Of a DNA stretch of 64,000 nucleotides, positions 10,688 through 23,500 are shown in pieces; position 1 is the first letter of the stretch, and each line of letters starts with the position of its first letter. The DNA comes from Sarcocystis neurona (lineage: Eukaryota > Apicomplexa > Conoidasida > Eucoccidiorida > Sarcocystidae). The translations under genes and the position numbers were made by a program. The stretch is from the NCBI GenBank assembly GCA_000727475.1, contig KL647292.1, positions 2,135,186 through 2,199,185 of the forward strand. Reading direction: 5' to 3'. The notes beneath the pieces were generated by a model, which saw nothing but the letters and a program-made list of their open reading frames with translations, was not told where the DNA came from and ran no database searches.

Positions 10688-12589
10688 TTACGGACGTGCC
10701 GTTGTACACCTTTTTCTTGCGCAAATGTATTCTCCCCGCGTCCGTGCAAACGTGCCGACTTCAGCTGCTGCAGCCAACGTACCTTCATCAAAAGACGTGA
10801 GGGGCTGCAGTGACGCCTTACGACAAGCAGCAGCAGTCATGGTCTTCTCTTGTGCCTCATCTTCCTGCTTGGACCCTTGCTGCTGCTGCTTCTTTCCACC
10901 GGGCCGCAGCATGGGAGAGGAGGCTTCTTTTTGATGTCCGTCACCGTTCGGTAGCTCCTGCCGTTGCTGCTGCTTGTTCTTCTTGTCCTGGACCTGTGAG
11001 AGGAGACGCTGCTGCTGGTGTGTAGAAGTGCAAAAGCCACACAGCTGCTGTTTCTGGTCACGGCCCTTCGCCTGCAGGCGATTCTCTTGCTGTTCCGGCG
11101 GTCGTGTGGGCGGAGAATAGCTCTGCGGACGCTTGGGTGAATCGAGACGCACCTGCAGCTGCTGCAGCATCTGGGAAGCTTGCTCCTGCTGTTGAGCCTG
11201 CGTCTCAAAGACTTGCTTCTGCCGCTGCTGCTGGTTGCTAGTGATCTGCTGCAGCTGCTGCTTCAGCTGCTGTTCGTTCCACCAGGCCTCCTGCAGCTGC
11301 AGCTTGCAGACGGTGTGTTGCTGCTGCTGCTTCTTCGGCGGCAGGTGTGGCCCCAGCTGGTGGACGACTGCTGGCGCGAACGAAGTGGGTGACAAGGACC
11401 AACACACAGCGCGGGCCCTGCTGTTTGTCAAGCCCAGGCGTGCGGCACAGACCCTATACTTCCTGCAGTTGCTTGCGCTGCGCGTGCGAAGAGTAGCCCC
11501 GCTGCTAAGGTTGCTGCTGTTGCCGGTGAATATGTTGCTGCTGTGGCCCATGCAAGTGGCGAGGTAGTTCAGATCCCTGCCTGCGCGGCCGTTGTGAGGG
11601 CTCGTGCCGCCGAAAAGAGAAGAAGACAGCAGGAAAGCAAGCTGCTGGCCTGCGGTGCTGCTGCCGTTGTGTAAAAAGCAGCTTTGCCGACAGGGACGGG
11701 AAATCGGAGGAGACGTTGCGGAAGAAGAAGTTCGCGCCTTGATGCTGTCCCACTTTCCACAAGTTTTCACACTCTTCCAGCCCCACGAGGCTGCCGCTGT
11801 TCGCTGTAGTAGACTCCTTTCTGCTGTCCCTGCTCCTGCGGCATGTGCTATTGATGCACGTGCTGCTACCTTGGAGACTGCCGTCATTACAGGAGTTGCT
11901 GTTGTCCTCTGTCCGTCTGCCGCGGCCGCAGCCCCTGCCGCAGCTGCTTGAGCTCCAAGGGTTGTTGCTGCTGGCCATGCTGCTACAGAAGCTGTTGCTG
12001 TTGCTGCTGTTCTGACAGGTGGAGAGAACCTTGGGAACCTCGGTGAGAAGTAGAGACACTTCGTCGCGTCAATCGATGAGGAGGAGAAGCTACATTGCCT
12101 TTTGCTGCTGTCGCGTCTCTTGACAGCAGCATCGCCTTGTCTTCTGCTACCGCCAACGCGGCCAGCGCTACGGGCAGGACATCCTTTACTGCTTACGCGA
12201 GAAGAAGAACTGCTGAGCAGAGCGCCGGGTTGCTCTCTACTTGCAGCACCAGCAAGTATCGCCGGTCTTGTGCACTTTTGAAAAAGAGCAGCTGCTGCTT
12301 CCCCTTCACCGCCGCCTCCTCTTCGCCCGAGGATGGCGGTCGCATCAGCACACGTAGTCCATTTTCCTTCGACAGCAGCTAAAAGAATACTACTCAAAGC
12401 TCTCGACATTGTCGCTAGCCTGACTCGTGTAAGCGCTGCTTGAAAGCGGCACCAGCAAGTCAGCAAACAAGTGCGGCAAAGGCCCTGTGCGTTTAGTAGT
12501 GCTTCTTCAGAAGCGCCGGGGGACTCACGTGCAGAAAGGGGCTCTAGCGACAAGAAAGGCTCCGCAGAGATAAGTGTAGAAATCTGCAT
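10688..12589 (-). CDS. Hypothetical glutamine-rich protein, 633-codon ORF (strand uncertain)
   Basis: The longest single-frame ORF outside pyrimidine-rich introns. From the 5' side it is serine/alanine-rich (residues 1-330), then contains glutamine-rich stretches such as QQLKQQLQQI, then a charged tail with KKQQQQGSKQEDEAQEK. Glutamine is encoded by CAG in the sense direction, as in confirmed exons of this window. No domain is recognised. Against it: the region is CTG-rich on the plus strand, which removes stops in several frames, and exon-like segments with fitting splice sites exist on the plus strand at 11,694-12,428. The start could equally be the internal Met near 12,408 (MSRALSSILL). 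Treat as one of two competing models. Confidence 0.3.
   Translation of the reverse strand: MQISTLISAEPFLSLEPLSARESPGASEEALLNAQGLCRTCLLTCWCRFQAALTRVRLATMSRALSSILLAAVEGKWTTCADATAILGRRGGGGEGEAAAALFQKCTRPAILAGAASREQPGALLSSSSSRVSSKGCPARSAGRVGGSRRQGDAAVKRRDSSKRQCSFSSSSIDATKCLYFSPRFPRFSPPVRTAATATASVAAWPAATTLGAQAAAAGAAAAADGQRTTATPVMTAVSKVAARASIAHAAGAGTAERSLLQRTAAASWGWKSVKTCGKWDSIKARTSSSATSPPISRPCRQSCFLHNGSSTAGQQLAFLLSSSLFGGTSPHNGRAGRDLNYLATCMGHSSNIFTGNSSNLSSGATLRTRSASNCRKYRVCAARLGLTNSRARAVCWSLSPTSFAPAVVHQLGPHLPPKKQQQQHTVCKLQLQEAWWNEQQLKQQLQQITSNQQQRQKQVFETQAQQQEQASQMLQQLQVRLDSPKRPQSYSPPTRPPEQQENRLQAKGRDQKQQLCGFCTSTHQQQRLLSQVQDKKNKQQQRQELPNGDGHQKEASSPMLRPGGKKQQQQGSKQEDEAQEKTMTAAACRKASLQPLTSFDEGTLAAAAEVGTFARTRGEYICARKRCTTARP
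11694..12428 (+). other. Alternative plus-strand exon pair opposing the glutamine-rich ORF
   Basis: Segment 11,694-11,805 follows a cag acceptor and reads GREIGGDVAEEEVRALMLSH, then FPQVFTLFQPHEAAAVR, ending in phase 1 at gtagta. Segment 12,349-12,428 follows cag, supplies the needed two bases and reads HVVHFPSTAAKRILLKALDI, ending at a strong gtaagc donor. Between them lies a CTG-rich stretch like the introns of the AP-4 gene. Product unknown. Mutually exclusive with the minus-strand ORF as a main coding frame. Confidence 0.27.
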
Positions 12590-15500
12590 CTACAAAAACG
12601 GAGGAAAACACATTTTTCCTTTCGTCGACTGTATAGTTAAGTATCCGAAAGTCTGTGTCCTTTTCATACGTAGCTGCGGATGCCCTTGTGGAGTGGCTTC
12701 TCTGCACCTTGTGTGCCTCGACGTCCGTGTGTTGGCGTTGTCTTCACGAGATACTCTCGGCAGGCATATTTCAAGAAACAACTCGCGTACTCAACACTTC
12801 ACAGTGACGTGGTGGAAATGTACGCGTGTATATCCGGGGAAGTCATAACTCTTTTGTATACGTGGTTTTTGGAAGGTATTTTTTCACCAGTTGCCGCTAC
12901 GCACATATATACATGTGTAAATGCCTCTCTTTCTTTCTATATAAATATTTTGATGTAAGGGTGAATCGGTACACCTTCAAGGGCACAGGTGTACGGACAG
13001 CAGTGCGCGTGCGTATACACGCAGATACACTTGTGTGCGTGTTTGCATCTGTGTATATATGTGCAAGTGTAAGACGCACATGCATATATATATATACACA
13101 TACATACACTTGTAGGCAATTTTGCGTGTACACCTACATGTATATAGAATTATGTGTCTGTTTGTGCGTATATTTAGAAGGCCTTTAAGTACGGCGTTGG
13201 TGTGCGAGTTCGCCCACCTCTAGATTTGCATCCCTGTCTTATATAAATGGCTACGTAGCTGGCTGCAGGTAGACACCTCGTTTGTGCAAAAAACACAGCC
13301 ACGCTCTGTGTTCGTGCGTACCGACATCCAGGCTACTGACGTCGATCTGAACTTTTGGAAAGTCGTTTTCACTCCCTCCTACCAAAGACAAAAATCTAAC
13401 TGTGCAGTTGCGGCACCTTATTTCTGGTGGAGAAAGGAGCGTGTAGCCATAAGACGAAGCAGACGGAGACAATTTCTTCAGGACCGTTTCGACGTGCACC
13501 AATTAAAACATTGCTTTTTCAAATGAAGCGGGCGCAACTTTTCATCAACTCAAAACTTTGAAAGCCCAACGCCCTTTTGCACGCACAAGGAAATCTGTGG
13601 AAGCGCACGACAACAGAGATATACACACTTTGGAAGGAAGCCAACACTTGCTGAAGCAGAAGAAGGAGAAGCCTCCACCGGAAACAAATGCCGTGTAATT
13701 TGCGAGTCGGTGGACTTCTCCTTTGCTTATGGTAGCCCGCAATGCGCTAGGCCTTCGTTCTTTTTCGTAACGTCTGTGGAATCCGTGATGCGCGTATACT
13801 GCTACGTAGATCTGCACATGTGTTCCTCGGTACTTGTTCACATGCTAAATGAGAGTGCCCTTTGAGTTTATGCACACCCGTGTGAACGTGTGAGAATTAC
13901 AAAGACATATGTACATTCCTGGGTACTTGTATACTTATCATAAAAATATTGACACCGTAGAGCCTTAAAATTAATCACCCACGACCACAACCGGAACCTG
14001 TGAAATCCTTGCACTGCTTTCCAAAGGTGCTCAAGCGGATCTTTGGGGAGGTGAGAAGAAGTGCGAGTGTATTCGTAGGTACAGATGCCTGATACGGAGG
14101 CGAAGATCGGGTGGAAAAATAGTGTGCACACATAGCAGGCAAGCAGCTATCAGAGGGCACATCTGAGCGCGGTGGTCCACAGAACACAGACTGTCGTGCT
14201 TCTGCAATTTTGAGGCAAAGGAAAAATTCGCTGCAGTCCTCCCACAACAAATGGATGAATTTTCAGGATTGGTGAACATGTATCATCCTGAATGCAGTAC
14301 AAAAGAAAAGTGGCGCGTAGGATGCGGCTTCGCTCATCAAGAGCGTGCTGTGTGTATGTATCTAAAACGGAGGAAAAGGCCAAAGAGTCATGCGAATAAA
14401 TATACCTCTCAAATACACGTATAGATATAAGTGGTCGCAACGGACTAAAAAGCCAACGAGCCAAGCAAATAAACCTACTCCTTAAATACACGTATGGGTA
14501 TATGTGACTGCTCGGGTAGCAAAGATTGATAGAGTTATGCACTCATCTGCAAACACAGTGCTATCGCAACTGTACATCTATACATGTGCTACTGTTAAAA
14601 CATGAGTTTTGCCAATATGTGAGACAATAACTAGTCTGGGCTCTTCACACACCCGACAACAAGCGAGCATGGCGCAAGTATTACACGCACATACACCTGC
14701 TTGCGGGAGAGCAGTTTCTTCTGCTGCAATTAGAAGTGCTTTCCTGTACTCCTATGCGTCAGGCGTAGGAGAATGGCGAAAAGAGTGTACTCTGATTTAG
14801 AAAGGGGAGAACCAGTCTGCCGTCATGTACGCGTTCATTCGCGTTCACTCCGTTACTGATACCGTGGGAGCCTGAAAACGTCGAGATTCGCAGAAAGACG
14901 TGAAGAATCGCAGACGGCCACGGCTGCACTCACATATCGGAAAACGACGGAAATTCCGCGGAAAAAGGCCTTCACATGTGATGGGTGGCTCTTGTTGAGA
15001 GATTTTAACGTCGTGTACGAAATTTCCAGCAAACGTGGAGGATGTCCTCGCATCTGTCACGCGGTGTCATCCTGAAAATGGAAGACTAAGTAGAACCCCA
15101 GGATTTCGCCTACAGAGGAGACACTGAAGAAGACATGTAGCTATAGAGTACCTCATGCACAGTGCATTTCTCTAAAAGAACGTGACACAGGAAAGACTGG
15201 CGGCGCCCGCGCGTCTCCGTACAGAACATCCAAAACAAAAACGTCAGACGGATGGGGCAGTCAAGGCGTCCGCTAGTATGGAGTTGTTTGACTCCTCGTA
15301 TGCAGCAGTCAAACTATCTACATATTCGTACATAATTCTTTGTGTACGTATTTACTAAAGAAAACAGACCTCTCTCCACAGCAGTCGACAAGCTCTCCAA
15401 AGGCACGCACATATATATATATATATATATCAGGATTCAAGGTGAAAGGTTCTACTTTGCAACACTGAGAATAGTCTATAATGACGTGCATATATATGTG

Positions 15501-15826
15501 TATAGTGAAGATGGCAGGACTGCGTGTCCACACACACACACCGTGGACTTGTCAAGCTTGTACGACGTCCTGATAAATCCGCAGCTCGTAGTAAGCTTCA
15601 TTGCTGTCGCCACCACAGACTACACACACGCACATTTAAAGGGAGAGCTGCGTGTAAATAGACCTGTTTGATTCAGTAGAATCTGTATATCTATACATGG
15701 GCGGCTAAGAATAGACATTTTGAGCGCACCGGTACAGGTATGGAAATCATCTTGCAGCGGGCGACAATAGCGTGTCAGTCGGCGCCTGCGTGCAAGCGCG
15801 AGTGCGGTGGGGCTGAGAAACACCAG
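12590..15826. other. No gene supported
   Basis: Contains TA/CA microsatellites near 12,900-13,150 and 15,408-15,430 and a relatively repeat-poor stretch at 13.2-15.3 kb. Short ORFs on both strands (for example minus 13,251-13,502 and minus 13,975-14,250) have no recognisable domain or consistent splice sites. Confidence 0.5.
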
Positions 15827-16425
15827 TCATCTCTCGATCTTCACTTTTCCATCCTCAAACGGTTGCTTGAGGTGCTGTTTGCTCTTCTGTTTCTTTTTGT
15901 GGAAAAGTTCCTGGAACTCCTTCATGGAAGGCTTTGTCTTGCTTTTCCTCTCTCGTGTTCCAGAATCTCTCGCATTGATACCGTGCTCTCTGCCTTCGGT
16001 AACTTGCCTTCGACCTCCTCCTTGCGCGTAATGTGGACTTTTAAGTCACCAGATCCGCTCCTTTTTTCCTGCTGCCGTTTTCTTCTAAGTTGATTTTGCC
16101 GCTGCGTTTCGGGAACGCTGATGTTTCCTATGTCTGCGCTACTGCACACCGTCGGTTATCTTGACGCAGGTATGTGTGCACATCACCATCGCTCCTCTCC
16201 TTCCTCCTTTCCGGCGCTTTCTCCGCTTCTCTCTGTGCTGGGTCTTATTTTTTTCGCTGTCAAATATATGACTATCTAAGAAGTGTTCGGCAGGACGTCG
16301 TCGCTTCGTCTGTCTCCACCGGTTTCTTCTTTGTGCTTGCTCCCTGAATGTTTGCCTCCTCTGCGGGGCACATTTAACTTCCCGACACCTTTGCGCTTTG
16401 TCTTGGGTTTGTTGCTGCTGGAGAT
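15827..16425 (-). CDS. Lysine-rich protein, last two exons (5' part not found)
   Basis: Two exons chain in phase: 16,425-16,320 (reads NKPKTKRKGVGKLNVPRRGG then KHSGSKHKEE) and 16,020-15,827, ending in TGA at 15,829-15,827 after SMKEFQELFHKKKQKSKQHL and FEDGKVKIER. The lysine-dense C-terminus suggests a nucleic-acid-binding or nucleolar protein, but no domain is recognised. The upstream acceptor is cAAG rather than CAG, which is weaker. In the first half of the last exon a different frame looks more protein-like (VHITRKEEVEGKLPKAE, then MREILEHERGK), so a frameshift or an alternative acceptor near 15,930-16,020 is possible. Exons upstream of 16,425 could not be identified. Confidence 0.4.
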
Positions 16426-19168
16426 CTTGCAGGAACGTAACAGACGTGCATAGGTGCACTCACGCTTTCCTGCCTAGAATTGAACGTACAGGAATTCTCC
16501 ACATACACAGATACAGTTGTTTGCGCAAGCTCGTCCGCCGCATATTTAAAGACCCGTACAAACGCACTCACACATTTCCATACATTCTACAATATTTGAC
16601 GACAGACACAGGTGAACTTTTTACTCAATAACAAGTTCAAAAGGGATTTTGCTGTAGTTGCTCCGGACGCGGCGTTTTCTACCGTCGCAGACGTGTCTGC
16701 AAAAACGCTCCTCACCATCAGTTCACTAGTGTTGAGGCCGGGGAACTAATCGTTTAACATTCTTAAGACGTCTTTCTGTGCAGTCGTGAGCGAACGCTAC
16801 ATTTCACGAGACTGTGTCCATGTGCACATCTTAAGAAATGGTACTCACAATGGTGTATGCACGGATGTATACGTCCTAACGCAGATCGAGTGACCTCCCT
16901 TGTGTATACAAGTGCAACGCTCTACGCGTATATTTAGGTGTGGTTATATGGTGGGGAAGTGGTCTCCGTAGCACACACATATACACACATATCTCCAGTG
17001 CAAATAAAGTGCTCCACCGTCTGTGCACGTCCGTATCTCTATCCACTAGCGGAGCGATATATATATATATATATATCTAGACTGAATGAAGAAATTAGTT
17101 TAGTATATGCGCGTATATATTGACATACAGATATTATCTACGCATATATATATATGCAGAGTGAAATAGCCGCTCCTGCCTTTCCTCTTCCCTCTCTCTC
17201 TCTCCCGCTTTCTCTCTCTATATACGCGAACGGCGGTACACAGATGTATGTGTGTCCACATTTTACCGCATACGATGAAGAGCAGAGAGACAAGTATCTC
17301 ATTTTGGGGCGAGCTACCAGTACCCTCTGCTATTAGAGTTTCCTGCTGCGTCATACTCTGTTTTCTTTCAAAAGAAGGATAGACACGCGTGAGCAGCTGC
17401 TGCGCGGTTCTCGCTCCTGTCCTCGCTGCTCGACAAAAAACGAAGCATCACTCAAGAAAATTCCCTTTCTTCTCTCTCCCATCATATACACATACATGCA
17501 CATGCGGCGATCGTCAAGCCTGTCGACTCTTCTGTCTCCTACACGTATATATATATATGTATATGTATATGTATATGTATGTATGTATTTCGTGTTTAAT
17601 GTGGTGGATGAAGGAAAGACTTATTTTAAAGGATGACGTAAATTCTTCTGTTTCCTTTTCCCACCAGAGAGAGGACGACGGGCAGACATGTTGACAGTTC
17701 TCTTCTTCCAAGCGCATTGTGGGCTCTCAGCTTCATAAATCAGAATTACTGTATTTCGGCTTTCCTCTCTTCATTTCGTCCTTTTTGTGGTGGAAAAACT
17801 TCGAGGAAATGCTGTGAGTTTCGTTTCTTGCTTCTCTCTGGGAAACCCACCCAGACGAATAAGGGGGAAGATGGACCGCAGCTCGTCACGCGCATCGCCG
17901 GTGGACTGCTGCTGCACTTCTTTTCTGCTTGCTGCTTCCTCTTCTCCCCTCCGTCTCTTTCGCCCCTTCTTTCCTTCTATACATACTTGCCGAGTCATAG
18001 GGATGAAGCAGAGAAGTGTAGATCGTCTTCACGTAATATAGTGCATCGTGGGGCAACGGCTTCTGTTGGACTAGCAAGGGTGTGACTGAGAGAGGCAGCG
18101 CAGAAGGCGCACTCTCGGAAGGCAAGAAACGAAGGCGGAGAGCGGGTGACAAGGAAAAATTGTCAAACTTTTTCTTTCTCTTTGATGTGCGGCTCGTGAA
18201 GACGCACAAAAAAGGGAAAGCGGTTTACACGTTCTCGAGCAGGTTCCTATGTCAACGCTACATCTACATTTCTTTGAATTTCCGCTGAGTACATCTACGT
18301 GTATGGTTCTACCTATCTCTCCATCTCTCTTTCTCTGTATATATATATATGTACATATGTGTATGTACACGTATGTAAATCTCATGCACGTATGGACACA
18401 CATGTATGTGTATGTGCATACGTGTACGCACACAAGGACATAAGTGTACGTATAAATATATGTATATATACGTGTGTATGTGTATATATCTAAAGAGAGA
18501 GACAGAGAGAAATACTACGCGAACAGTGAGCAGTGCTACGGTTGTCCTGCGTGAAACCGCAGAAAGACAGAGAGGATGAGGCGGTAGCAACGCAAGATAG
18601 CAGCAGCGCAGGGGGAGAGGGAGAGGAAGCCAAGATGCGGGACAGCAGGTTCTGTGACGGACTTTTACTGCCGTGGGGGCGTGGGCTCTCGTCTCTGCCT
18701 GTTTTTCCTTTTCTGCTTCTTTTTTAAGGGAAGTGTTTCTCTGCGCAGCTTCTCACTTCGTTTTCGACTCGGACTCCCGACATTCCGCGCGCAGCAGATG
18801 TCTCCGCATCTTCACTGCTTCCACCGTTCTGCGAACTCTCCCCCAGCGAAGAGTGCGCGGCAGCACCTTACGTGTGGCCTGCTTGGCCACCGCGTGGGTC
18901 TGCATGTTCGCACGTGCATCTTCACAGCGGCTGACTTCTTCTCGCACGTACAGAAGAGGACGTCTGGTTGTCCTGAGGAGAAATCGAGCAGCAGGCGGCT
19001 TCGCAGTCAGAAACAACACACCCGCACACGAGCGGCCCGCTATTTGGCGGCAACTCGCCAAACAAAAAACTACGAAAACCGCGGACTCAACAAGGACCGA
19101 GGACTCAACAACAAACTGACAGACTTACGAAGTTTGTAGCAGTTCTTCGTTGCGTCGCGCGAACGGCG
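16426..19168. other. No gene supported; upstream of the mL40-like gene
   Basis: Contains TA runs near 17,059-17,078 and 17,547-17,585, TA/CATA repeats at 18,338-18,490 and many short ORFs without domains. The last few hundred bases presumably carry the promoter and 5' UTR of the gene starting at 19,169, but no motif was identified with confidence. Confidence 0.45.
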
Positions 19169-19525
19169 ATGGATGCCCTGCGGCGCTCCGCAGCTGCTCC
19201 TGCGCTGCTGCTGCCGCAGCGTGCGGCGGCGCCGTTGAAACCGAAAAAACCGGCCCGTGTTAAAACTCCTCCTCGGTGCGCCCGTGCTACGTTGCCGCGG
19301 GCATCCACATTTTCGCGTCTTCCCGTCCATTCCTTGACCTGCACGCCTTACACGAGCTGTCTGCAACACGGGAGTTGCACAGGCGTGGCGCTTCACATGA
19401 GGCAGAAAGCTCCACTCTTGATACACAGACATGCATATATGTGTAGGAGAGAGAGACAGACACATACACACACACATATACACAGACACAGACACACACA
19501 CACATATACACAAACACACACACAC

Positions 19526-19557
<32 letters not shown>

Positions 19558-20472
19558 GGACGCAGACATTTGTACCAATATGCTCTCCGCACTTTTCTAT
19601 GTGTCCTTGTGCACAAACGTCTATATATGTACGTGTGTCTGTGTGTTTGTTTGTCGTTTCTGTATAATTCACGGCGTCGACGTGTGTATGCAGAGAGAGC
19701 GGGCCGCCGAAGCATTTGGTGCGTTACTTACCGTTCGTCCCTGCGGCACTGGTGCAGGAGACCATCTCGTTCTTGAACGACCCTGCCAAACTGCGACCTC
19801 TGCTGCAGCTCATTTTCTCGCCAGCAGAAAAACAGGAGCCAATTCCAGAGAGAGAAAGAGCTGAGTACCAGCAGGCGCTAGAAAAATACCGGACCATCCG
19901 AGACGTAGGTCCTTTGCTTCTCCGCCCGCAGGACATGAATTACACGAGAGGAAGACCTGCGGCCAGGCCGACGTGGAAGAGCCGAACAGCTGAAGAACAG
20001 CAGAAGAGATGTTTGTAACAGCTGAAAAGCTGCGGCGCCTGCTGCCAGACGCCTGCTAGAGGTGACGTGCGTCTGCAGCCGTCGCAGGCGGAGGAAGGGG
20101 TCTGCGACCGTTTGCGCAACTACCAGCCGGTGCTGCAGAACAAAATGCAAAACAGGACCACGTGCTGCAGCGGAGTCCAACACCCTCTGCGGCTGTTTTT
20201 CTCTTTTTCTGTCTCTCACTGTCTGTGTGTCTACAAACCCGTTTCCACCTACATGTTTGTGTATACTTGGATATCTATATACATACTTATACATATATGT
20301 GGAGAGAGTGGGCGCGTATGTGGGAACAGACAGACAGACACACACATGCGGATGGACGCACAGATGCACATGTGTGACTCGCATGTGGAGAGAGGAGGTT
20401 GACAGGACAGGCGCTTAAAAGCCCAGCCCACAGGACTGCGGGCGTGTATACGCGCGTTAAGAACTCTGTGCG

Positions 20473-20504
<32 letters not shown>

Positions 20505-23500
20505 GAGACGTAGATGTGTCCATCATATGCGTATATACATCTTTTCTTTGCAGAGGTACATATATAAATATGTGTCTGCATAGTGTTCGAATGTACGTGG
20601 TAAGATTTGTTTTTGTATCACGGAGAAAGAAGGACATGTTGAAGGCGGAGGCCGCTCTCCCCTGCACTCTGTTGAAGAGACGCGGGGGGCAGAACATCGA
20701 CAAATATACGCGCCTGCTGTTTTGAAAGGCGTGTTCTGAGCAGCAGGGCGCGTGCTCGGGACTTGGAGCGTGACGAAATGCGCGTCCCTGCTTCTGTATA
20801 TTGATGAGAAGGGAAGAAAAGTTGCAGGGGCATCGGAGAAGCAGCGAGAGAAGTCGGAAGTTGAGTACGCGGCGACGCAGCCTGTCGTGTGTGGGGAATG
20901 TACTACTGGTTTCCCTTCCGCGTCAAATGTTTGTGGGTGTAGGGAGGGGCGTGTATGGGGAGTACATGTGGAAATGGGCAGGAAAAATATACAAACATTA
21001 GCGTACATGCAAAGACGCAACCGTACATACCTACGGCCTACGGATGTGTGCAACACCACACATATTATTTATACTGCGACACTATACCTATCTATACACA
21101 CACACACGTGTACATGTATATATGTGTCTAGGCGTGCGTACGTGGAATGGAGATGGACGTGAGAAAGCTTTTCCTCTATTTTGCGTGGTGTGTAAAAGGA
21201 TAGGAAGTACAAATGTCCACGTAAAACTCTCCAGTGTTGTGACGGGGTCGAGTTCTATTTCTTATTTTTCTTCTCCTTCTCCCTCCTCTCCTTCCTGTGC
21301 CTCTTTTCTTTTTCTTTTTTCTTCTGTTGCCGGTCTCCGGCTTCCTCCGTCCTTTCCGTCGAGTCGACGCGTTCTCCGTGTGCAGCTGTATACGCAGGTG
21401 CACGCGGGTTTCTACAGGCGGCAAGAGAGCACCGCTGCTGCGGCGATGTGGAGCGCTATTGAGGCGCTGCCTTCCGACTTATACGAAGAAGCAGTTCAGG
21501 CAGTAACTTACGCGCCTCCCTCTCCTTCGGAGAATGCCGGAGATGCTCCGGCGTCTGTTCTGTCAGCAGCTGCAGGAGGAGGAGCCGGAGGAGGACAAGA
21601 GGGCAAACGGGGCGACGCTGAGGGCCCTGCCGCTCCAGCAGCAGGACGCGCAGCAGCAGCAGCGGAAGACGAGCCCGTAAAAGATTTAGAAGGCGACACG
21701 GCAGAGACTGAGGAGACGACGAAGAAGAGGAAGGAAAGCGAGTTCTACAGTGAAGCGTACGCGTTTCCTCGCTCGCTGATGTTCCACGAACTGTACAAAG
21801 AACAGATTCTCAGCTCACTTTCTCCTTTCGAACAAAGGAAACTGCAAGTAAGGAAAAACGACTGCGGCTGCAGATGTCTCTCTTCGTCTCCCACCGACGA
21901 TGAAGATGATGACGCGCGCGCGCGCGCACGTGCAGCCAATCCCAGAGACTAACGCACACACATATACGCTGCACCTACGTCCGTTTGAGGAACTCTCTCA
22001 AGAGCCATTTACGCCTCTTTCAACATGAGTCTGTCGGTTTACGAGTTCTCCTCTCTGTGATGTCTCTGCGCCTTCCGCATACAAGCGGATTACACAGCGA
22101 TATATATGTGTGAGACACATGTAGGAGAGGTACATCTATATATATATATATATACATTGTATATATATCTATATAGGGCATGTGTATACATATGGTTCGA
22201 TTCGTATGGAACATGTACGTATGCGTGTATATATATACATACATAGAGAGATAGATACACATATACGTAGAAATATAGCTGCGTGAATGTATATGTATGT
22301 ATACATGTGTGTCGACTTGTATGGTACATATATGTTTGGGTGTAGAAATACTTAAACATGTGTTCGTAGTGCGCTCGTGTGTCTACGTAGAAATCTTTTC
22401 TCACCATTTTTTCTCCTGTTTCATCGCGTACTACCCCCCACACGTGTCACTGTGTAGGTGCACCTGTGCAGTTCATGCGTCTCGGCGAGAAGGAGTTTTG
22501 GTGCTGCCTACGAGGAGCATCCTCTGCAAATGCGCGAAGAATTCTCGTGCGGAGAGTTCCGTTTTCTCCTCCTCCTGTTCCTTCTCTTCCTCTTCCTCTG
22601 TGAAACAGCACCCACTACCAGCAGCGAGAATACTTCTTATCTTCTCGCAGGCAACCATGCCGTGGAAAGAAGAAGACCACATTCATTACTGAAGCCCAGT
22701 AATATATATCCACAGGTACCCAGAAGTACGCTCTCGTGTGTCCAAACACACACTCGTAGTCACACATATACATATATACATACATACGTATATATGTAGG
22801 TATATGTAACGCACACGTACGAGTAGACAACTCTTCTGTTTCCCTCTTTCTCTACGCATACGTGTGTTACGGATAGGTATGAATAGACGGCCCTGCTGCC
22901 GTTCGCCTTTTTTCTCTCTTTCTCTATGTCTACGTGGGAAGACCCAGCTGACTGCAGCCTTCACGGTGGAGAGCTGTCGTGTACGCAAGACGCCTACGTA
23001 TTTTGAAGGGCAAACGGCAGACTACCGTTGCTGTGGGTCGTACTTCTCCGTACGTACATACTTGTGACTACGCGTGCTCTACAGGTACAGGTATACCTGT
23101 ACAAATACATATGTATATGTGTATATATTTGTGTACGTCGCCGTAGGTGTATCTTTATATACACGTACTCGTGAGACGTATGTGACGGTCGGTGTGTGCG
23201 ACCCCTGTCGAACGACGGGTTCTTTCAACAGAGCCGGAAAGCTCGGAAGAAACTGCGTGGACCGTCGTTGCCTAGGATCTGCAATTATTCGTCCACACAG
23301 GCCTGACACGTGGGTATAGATGTGTCCCTCTTCTTTGTCTGCCGCCCTCTCATTCGAGTTTTCTGTATGTTTCAACCATTCTTTCACTCTCTTGTTCTCT
23401 TTTCCTTTTACTTCGTCCTCATTTTTTTTCGTTTTCTCTTACCGTCTCTTTCTCTCTCTGTTTCTCTCTCCTCCGCTCTCTCCATCCGTGTCTTTGTGGA

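Noticed and set aside
17771..17998. Minus segment reading GDARDELRSIFPLIRL as a 5' exon of the lysine-rich gene
   Set aside because: Ends in phase 1 at gtgggt, which does not match the phase-0 start at 16,425, and the upstream sequence is purine-rich rather than a normal acceptor region.
19169..19864. Unspliced 231-codon reading of the mL40-like first exon
   Set aside because: It runs through the CA microsatellite as HTHTHT; splicing 19,275 to 19,694 restores a sensible protein in phase.
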